Part shown: one piece after another, positions 6,052 through 9,095 of the stretch
Numbering within the stretch: the stretch's first letter is position 1
Layout: every line of letters starts with the position of its first letter
Source: Chloroflexi bacterium RBG_16_64_32
GTDB taxonomy: Bacteria; Chloroflexota; Dehalococcoidia; SM23-28-2; RBG-16-64-32
Direction of reading: 5' to 3'
Assembly: GCA_001795235.1 (NCBI GenBank)
Contig: MGNZ01000083.1
Coordinates: forward strand, 6,384 to 15,478
Length of the DNA: 9,095 nt
The notes under the pieces: generated by a model
What the model saw: the letters and a program-made list of their open reading frames with translations, nothing else
The model's database searches: none
What the model was told of the DNA's origin: nothing
Program-made: the position numbers and the translations under genes

Positions 6052-7527
6052 ATGGAGCCGCGCATCCAGTACGCCAAGACCAAAGACGGGGTGAGCATCG
6101 CCTTCTGGACGCTGGGGGAGGGGATGCCCTTTGTGGAGATGCCGGTAACTCCCGCTGGCAACGTCCAACGCCTTTCCCCTGAACTCCGCAGCTGGCACGA
6201 CCACCAGGTGCGCAAGAGGAAACTGGTGCGGTACGACAGCAGAGGCACGGGGCTATCGCAGCGCAACGTGACTGATTTTTCGCTCGAGTACCTCGTGCTG
6301 GACCTGGAAGCGGTGGTAGACCATCTTCACCTGGATAGGTTCGCGCTGTTTGCGATCCGTGACTCCGGCCCGGTAGCCATCGCCTACGCGGCCCGCCATC
6401 CCGAACGGGTATCGCACCTCGTCCTGTGGCACACGTGGGCACGGACGCGTGACGCGGCGTCGCCTGAGCTTCGTGCGCTAGGCCGGCTGATAGACACAGA
6501 CTGGTATACGTACACCGAGACGGCAGCGCATGTCGCTTTTGGATGGTCGGAGGGCGAGCAAGCACGCGGGGCCGCTGAGCACTACCGGGAAACCATAACT
6601 CAGGAGGCGATGCAGGCATTCATACGTGCAATGCGCGGAGTTGACGTCACAGACATCCTGCCGCAAGTGCGCTCGCCAACACTCGTCCTTCACCGCCGCC
6701 TGGCCCATTTTCACGGTGTGAGCATTGCGACGGATCTTGCCTCGCGCATTCCTGACGCCCGCCTGTCGCTGGTGGAGGGGACATCGCCAGCCTTCGACGT
6801 GGGCAACGTGGAGGAAGTGCTGAGGGCCATCGACGAGTTCTTGGATGAGGGCGGGGAGCACGCAGCGGGGGCAGAGCCTCCTGAGGCGAGCGCCTTTCGC
6901 ACCGTCCTGTTTACGGACGTAGAGGGCTCGACGGCGCTGACCCAGCGCCTCGGCGACGCCAAGGCGCGGGACCTGCTGCGAGAGCACGAGCGCATGGTGC
7001 GGGAGGCGCTGAAGGCCCACGGCGGCGCGGAGGTTAAGGCGCTGGGCGACGGCTTCATGGCATCGTTCTCCTCGGCGACCAAGGCCCTGGAGTGCGCCAT
7101 CGCCATGCAGCGGGCCTTCGAGGAACGGAACGCATCCCTTTCCGCTCACCCTGTCGCCAAAGGCGACTCGCCTGGGCGAGAGGCTCTCGAAGGGCGAGCG
7201 GAGCCGGGGCCTTCCGCTCATGGTTCGACAGGCTCACCACGAGCGGACAGAGACGCCGGTGCGTCGTTGGAGCCACTGCATATCCGCATCGGCCTGAACG
7301 CTGGCGAGCCAATAGCCGAGGACGATGACCTGTTCGGGACGGCAGTGAACCTTGCGGCGCGGATCGCGGCAAAGGCGGAGGGCGGCGAGATCCTGGCGTC
7401 GGAGGCGGTCCGGCAGATCGTGGCGGGAAAGAAGTTCCCGTTCTCCGACCGTGGTGAGACTGCCCTGCGCGGATTTGAGGACCGAGTACACATATACCAG
7501 GTGAGCTGGCGAGAGGAGATCTCGTAG
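6052..7527 (+). CDS. Alpha/beta-hydrolase-fold + class III adenylate/guanylate cyclase fusion
   Basis: 491 residues. Residues ~1-265 have the alpha/beta-hydrolase pattern (LVRYDSRGTGLS at 58-69, GPVAIAYAARHPERVSHLVLW at 106-126 in outline, and SPTLVLHRR at 208-216). The nucleophile-elbow Ser, the acid and the His seem to be missing: AIRDSG replaces GxSxG (Arg103 at the Ser position), RRLAH replaces RRxDR, and GTSPAF lacks His. Residues ~281-487 are a class III cyclase domain with metal Asp289 in FTDVEGST, Asp333 in KALGDGF with Lys329 as probable base-selecting residue, and DDLFGTAVNLAARI carrying Asn433 and Arg437. The cyclase therefore looks active, probably on ATP. Residues ~362-405 are a low-complexity insertion made of palindromic repeat DNA. 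There is no membrane span, so it is likely cytoplasmic, with the hydrolase fold as a ligand sensor (inference). The Shine-Dalgarno is weak. Confidence 0.85.
   Translation: MEPRIQYAKTKDGVSIAFWTLGEGMPFVEMPVTPAGNVQRLSPELRSWHDHQVRKRKLVRYDSRGTGLSQRNVTDFSLEYLVLDLEAVVDHLHLDRFALFAIRDSGPVAIAYAARHPERVSHLVLWHTWARTRDAASPELRALGRLIDTDWYTYTETAAHVAFGWSEGEQARGAAEHYRETITQEAMQAFIRAMRGVDVTDILPQVRSPTLVLHRRLAHFHGVSIATDLASRIPDARLSLVEGTSPAFDVGNVEEVLRAIDEFLDEGGEHAAGAEPPEASAFRTVLFTDVEGSTALTQRLGDAKARDLLREHERMVREALKAHGGAEVKALGDGFMASFSSATKALECAIAMQRAFEERNASLSAHPVAKGDSPGREALEGRAEPGPSAHGSTGSPRADRDAGASLEPLHIRIGLNAGEPIAEDDDLFGTAVNLAARIAAKAEGGEILASEAVRQIVAGKKFPFSDRGETALRGFEDRVHIYQVSWREEIS
7141..7202. repeat. Palindromic repeat unit A inside the cyclase coding sequence
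   Basis: The ends TCCGCTCACCCT (7141-7152) and AGGGCGAGCGGA (7191-7202) are inverted repeats with one mismatch. A nested CTCGCC/GGCGAG hairpin lies at 7167-7180, and an alternative AGGCGA/TCGCCT pair lies at 7161-7173. The unit is translated in frame and supplies residues that do not fit the cyclase family. Confidence 0.6.
7213..7247. repeat. Palindromic repeat unit B inside the cyclase coding sequence
   Basis: Arms CCGCTCATGGT (7214-7224) and ACCACGAGCGG (7236-7246) pair at 10 of 11 positions around the core TTCGACAGGCTCA (7224-7236). The outer TCCGCTC...GAGCGGA brackets are the same as in unit A, 10 nt to the left. The core 13-mer recurs inverted at 910-922. Confidence 0.6.
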
Positions 7528-7625
7528 TGGAGCCGCGCATCCAGTACGCCCAGGCCACCGACGGGTACTGGCATCGGCTTCCCCTAGGGTGCAGATGCGG
7601 GATAGGATTCAGGAAAACGCTCTAA
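7527..7625 (+). pseudogene. Truncated 5' copy of the hydrolase-cyclase gene
   Basis: A GTG at 7527 overlaps the last base of the cyclase stop (TAGTG). The following codons read VEPRIQYAQATDG, against MEPRIQYAKTKDG at the start of the upstream gene. 23 consecutive bases are identical (6053-6075 and 7528-7550), then 11 of the next 15. After about 7565 the resemblance ends, and the frame stops at TAA 7623-7625 after 32 codons. GAGGAG just before the cyclase stop would serve as its ribosome site. This is best read as the surviving start of a second tandem paralogue whose body was deleted. A recent partial duplication is less likely given the mismatches. Confidence 0.7.
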
Positions 7626-7633
7626 CGCCGGGA

Positions 7634-7648
7634 CGGGCCCCGGGCCCG
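7634..7648. repeat. GC-rich perfect inverted repeat
   Basis: CGGGCCC (7634-7640) and GGGCCCG (7642-7648) flank one base, between the truncated paralogue and the malic enzyme ribosome site. There is no T-run, so it is only a weak terminator candidate; it may be a relic of the deletion junction or an operator. Confidence 0.3.
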
Positions 7649-7668
7649 GCTCATGGAGGCTCGTAACA

Positions 7669-9033
7669 ATGCCCCGAGATGCGCAGAAACCGCAGTTCTT
7701 CCGGACGCTAAGGGTAAAGGACGTGAACCAGGTGGGCGTGCTGGCGTCCGTGCTGGGGGTCATCGCCAGGCACGGCGGCAACGTAGGGGACATCCGCATC
7801 GTGTCCCAGGGCCGGACGGTCGTGGTCCGCGACCTTGACGTGCTGATGGAGTCACTGGCGGACCTGGACGACGTCCTGGCAGAGCTGGATGCCATGCCGG
7901 AGAGCACGGTGCTTGAGGTCCGGGACGAGGTTCTTTCGGCGCACGCGGGCGGGAAGATTCGGATGGTCTCCAAGCTGCCGATCGACACGTTTGCGGAGCT
8001 GGGCCGGGTGTACACGCCGGGCGTGGGCGAGGTGTGCCGCCGCATCCACGAGGCCCCCGGGATGGCGGACCTGTACACGACTATCTCCAACACGGTGGCC
8101 ATCGTGAGCGACGGGTCGGCGGTGTTGGGGCTGGGGAACCTCGGGCCGGTGGCGTCAATGCCGGTGCTGGAGGGGAAGGCGGCGTTGCTGGCGCGACTGG
8201 TGGGAGTGAGCGCGGTGCCCATCGCGCTGCGGACCCAGGACCCCGACGAGATAGTGGCGGCGGTGTGTTCGATATCGCCGACGTTCGGCGTGATTCAGCT
8301 TGAAGACATCGCCTCGCCGCGTTGCTTCGAGATCGAGGCGCGGGCGCAGGATGCGGTGGATGTGGCCGTATTCCACGACGACCAGCACGGGACGGCGGCG
8401 GTGCTACTGGCGGCGCTGCTCAACGCCTGCGGGCTGGCCGGGTTGGAGCTGGCAACGCTACGCATCGGGCAGGTCGGCCTGGGGGCCGCGGGCCTGGCCA
8501 TCTCGCGGGCAGTGATGCACTACACAGGTCGGCCTGTGCTGGGGGCGGACACGGCGGCGGACGCGGTGAAACGGCTGGCGGGCTTCGGCGGGACGCCTTC
8601 GGACCTGGAGGAGATATGCGGCACGTGCGATGTGGTGATCGCCACGACCGGTAAGCCGGGGCTGATCAAGCCGGAGATGGTGCGGCCGGGGCAGATCATC
8701 TTCGCGCTGTCCAACCCGCGGCCGGAGATTGACGCGGCGGAGGCGCTTGAGGCGGGAGCGAAGATCGCGGAGGACGGCGCCGCTATCAATAACCTGCTGT
8801 GCTACCCAGGGGTGTGCCGCGGGTATCTGGACGCCGGGGCGCGGCGGTCCACGCAGGAGGTGTTCCGCGCGGCCAGCGAGGCGATCGTGGCTGCGACGCC
8901 GCAGGGACAGTTGGTGCCCGGTCCCCTGGACCGGAAGGTGCACACGGCTGTGGCGCGCCGGGTGGCGCAGGCGTGCCTCGACGAGGGTCTGGCGACACGA
9001 GAGCTGGACTCGGACTACTTCTTGGAGGAGTAG
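7669..9033 (+). CDS. NAD(P)-dependent malic enzyme with N-terminal ACT domain
   Basis: 454 residues. Residues ~10-85 form an ACT-type ligand-binding domain (LRVKDVNQVGVLASVLGVIARHGGN in outline, a typical first strand-helix unit). The malic enzyme core follows: catalytic Tyr115 in YTPGVGEV, SDGSAVLGLGNLGP (147-160), the putative base Lys170 in LEGK, metal ligands Glu212/Asp213 in LEDIASPRCFEIE and Asp238 in HDDQHGTA, the Rossmann loop GLGAAG (270-275), then KPGLIKPEMV, LSNPRPEI and INNLLCYPGV. The enzyme oxidatively decarboxylates malate to pyruvate and CO2 in the cytoplasm. The ACT domain suggests allosteric control by an amino acid or similar small effector (inference). GGAGG lies 9 nt before the ATG. 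Cofactor preference cannot be judged safely. It is followed at 1 nt by another start. Confidence 0.92.
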   Translation: MPRDAQKPQFFRTLRVKDVNQVGVLASVLGVIARHGGNVGDIRIVSQGRTVVVRDLDVLMESLADLDDVLAELDAMPESTVLEVRDEVLSAHAGGKIRMVSKLPIDTFAELGRVYTPGVGEVCRRIHEAPGMADLYTTISNTVAIVSDGSAVLGLGNLGPVASMPVLEGKAALLARLVGVSAVPIALRTQDPDEIVAAVCSISPTFGVIQLEDIASPRCFEIEARAQDAVDVAVFHDDQHGTAAVLLAALLNACGLAGLELATLRIGQVGLGAAGLAISRAVMHYTGRPVLGADTAADAVKRLAGFGGTPSDLEEICGTCDVVIATTGKPGLIKPEMVRPGQIIFALSNPRPEIDAAEALEAGAKIAEDGAAINNLLCYPGVCRGYLDAGARRSTQEVFRAASEAIVAATPQGQLVPGPLDRKVHTAVARRVAQACLDEGLATRELDSDYFLEE

Positions 9034-9034
9034 G

Positions 9035-9095
9035 TTGAAGAGGCCAGTGGCGCAACTGGGGGTCGTTACCAGCGGCCGAGGGAGCCGCGATGGAC
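9035..9095 (+). CDS. 5' end of a downstream gene, possibly PurN-like
   Basis: A TTG start one base after the malic enzyme stop is preceded by GGAGGAG (9024-9030) at good spacing and stays open to the window edge (20 codons, beginning LKRPVAQLGVVTSGRGS). The strand LGVVTSGRGS recalls the start of glycinamide ribonucleotide formyltransferases (…GVLVSGRGSN…), but the next residues RDG do not fit the usual NLQA, so the identity is tentative. The spacing implies cotranscription with the malic enzyme. Confidence 0.4.
   Translation, partial: MKRPVAQLGVVTSGRGSRDG

Noticed and set aside
6478..7221. 247-codon open frame on the minus strand opposite the cyclase fusion
   Set aside because: Long antisense frames are expected in GC-rich coding DNA; it has no recognisable domain, whereas the plus-strand frame matches two families throughout.
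7634..7648. GC palindrome as an intrinsic terminator
   Set aside because: No following T-run and it lies directly before the malic enzyme ribosome site, so termination there is unsupported.
1..9095. CRISPR array, rRNA, tRNA, transposase or integrase
   Set aside because: No regularly spaced direct repeats, no RNA gene signatures and no transposase or recombinase motifs on either strand.

Overview
The window reads as a GC-rich bacterial chromosome segment, most likely from an uncultured Chloroflexota lineage (Dehalococcoidia/SAR202-like). This placement is an inference, not a computed result. It rests on the high GC of most genes, an alpha/beta-hydrolase + class III cyclase fusion of a type I associate with that group, an ACT-malic enzyme, and scattered palindromic repeats carrying the core TTCGACAGGCTCA. 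No rRNA, tRNA, CRISPR array or intact insertion sequence was seen.

Left part (1-1617): the 3' portion of an SDH-family Clp-fold serine protease, in visibly lower-GC DNA. It is followed by a repeat-derived stretch whose end supplies the Shine-Dalgarno of a 37-codon remnant joining the first and last residues of a thiolase. A small VOC-fold protein follows. A composite hairpin element (1490-1589) separates it from the convergent genes to the right.

Central minus-strand block (5904 down to 1618): a YHS-domain protein, then a tight four-gene run: a serine-palmitoyltransferase-like alpha-oxoamine synthase (5508-4216), a GNAT-like acyltransferase of the bacterial ceramide synthase/YghO type (4204-3071), an extended SDR that fits ceramide reductase (3074-2088), and rpiB (2067-1618). 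Spacings are 11 nt, an ATGA overlap, and 20 nt. The first three match the three core steps of bacterial ceramide synthesis (serine + acyl thioester to 3-ketosphinganine; N-acylation; ketone reduction), so this is a candidate sphingolipid operon and the most interesting content here.

Right plus-strand block (6052-9095): a fusion of an alpha/beta-hydrolase fold, which has lost its catalytic triad, with a class III adenylate/guanylate cyclase domain. The cyclase domain is interrupted in frame by two palindromic repeat units. The fusion's stop overlaps a truncated second copy of its own 5' end. Next come an ACT-domain malic enzyme and the first 20 codons of another gene that runs off the window. 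Overall the segment combines ordinary metabolism with repeated evidence of repeat insertion and gene truncation.
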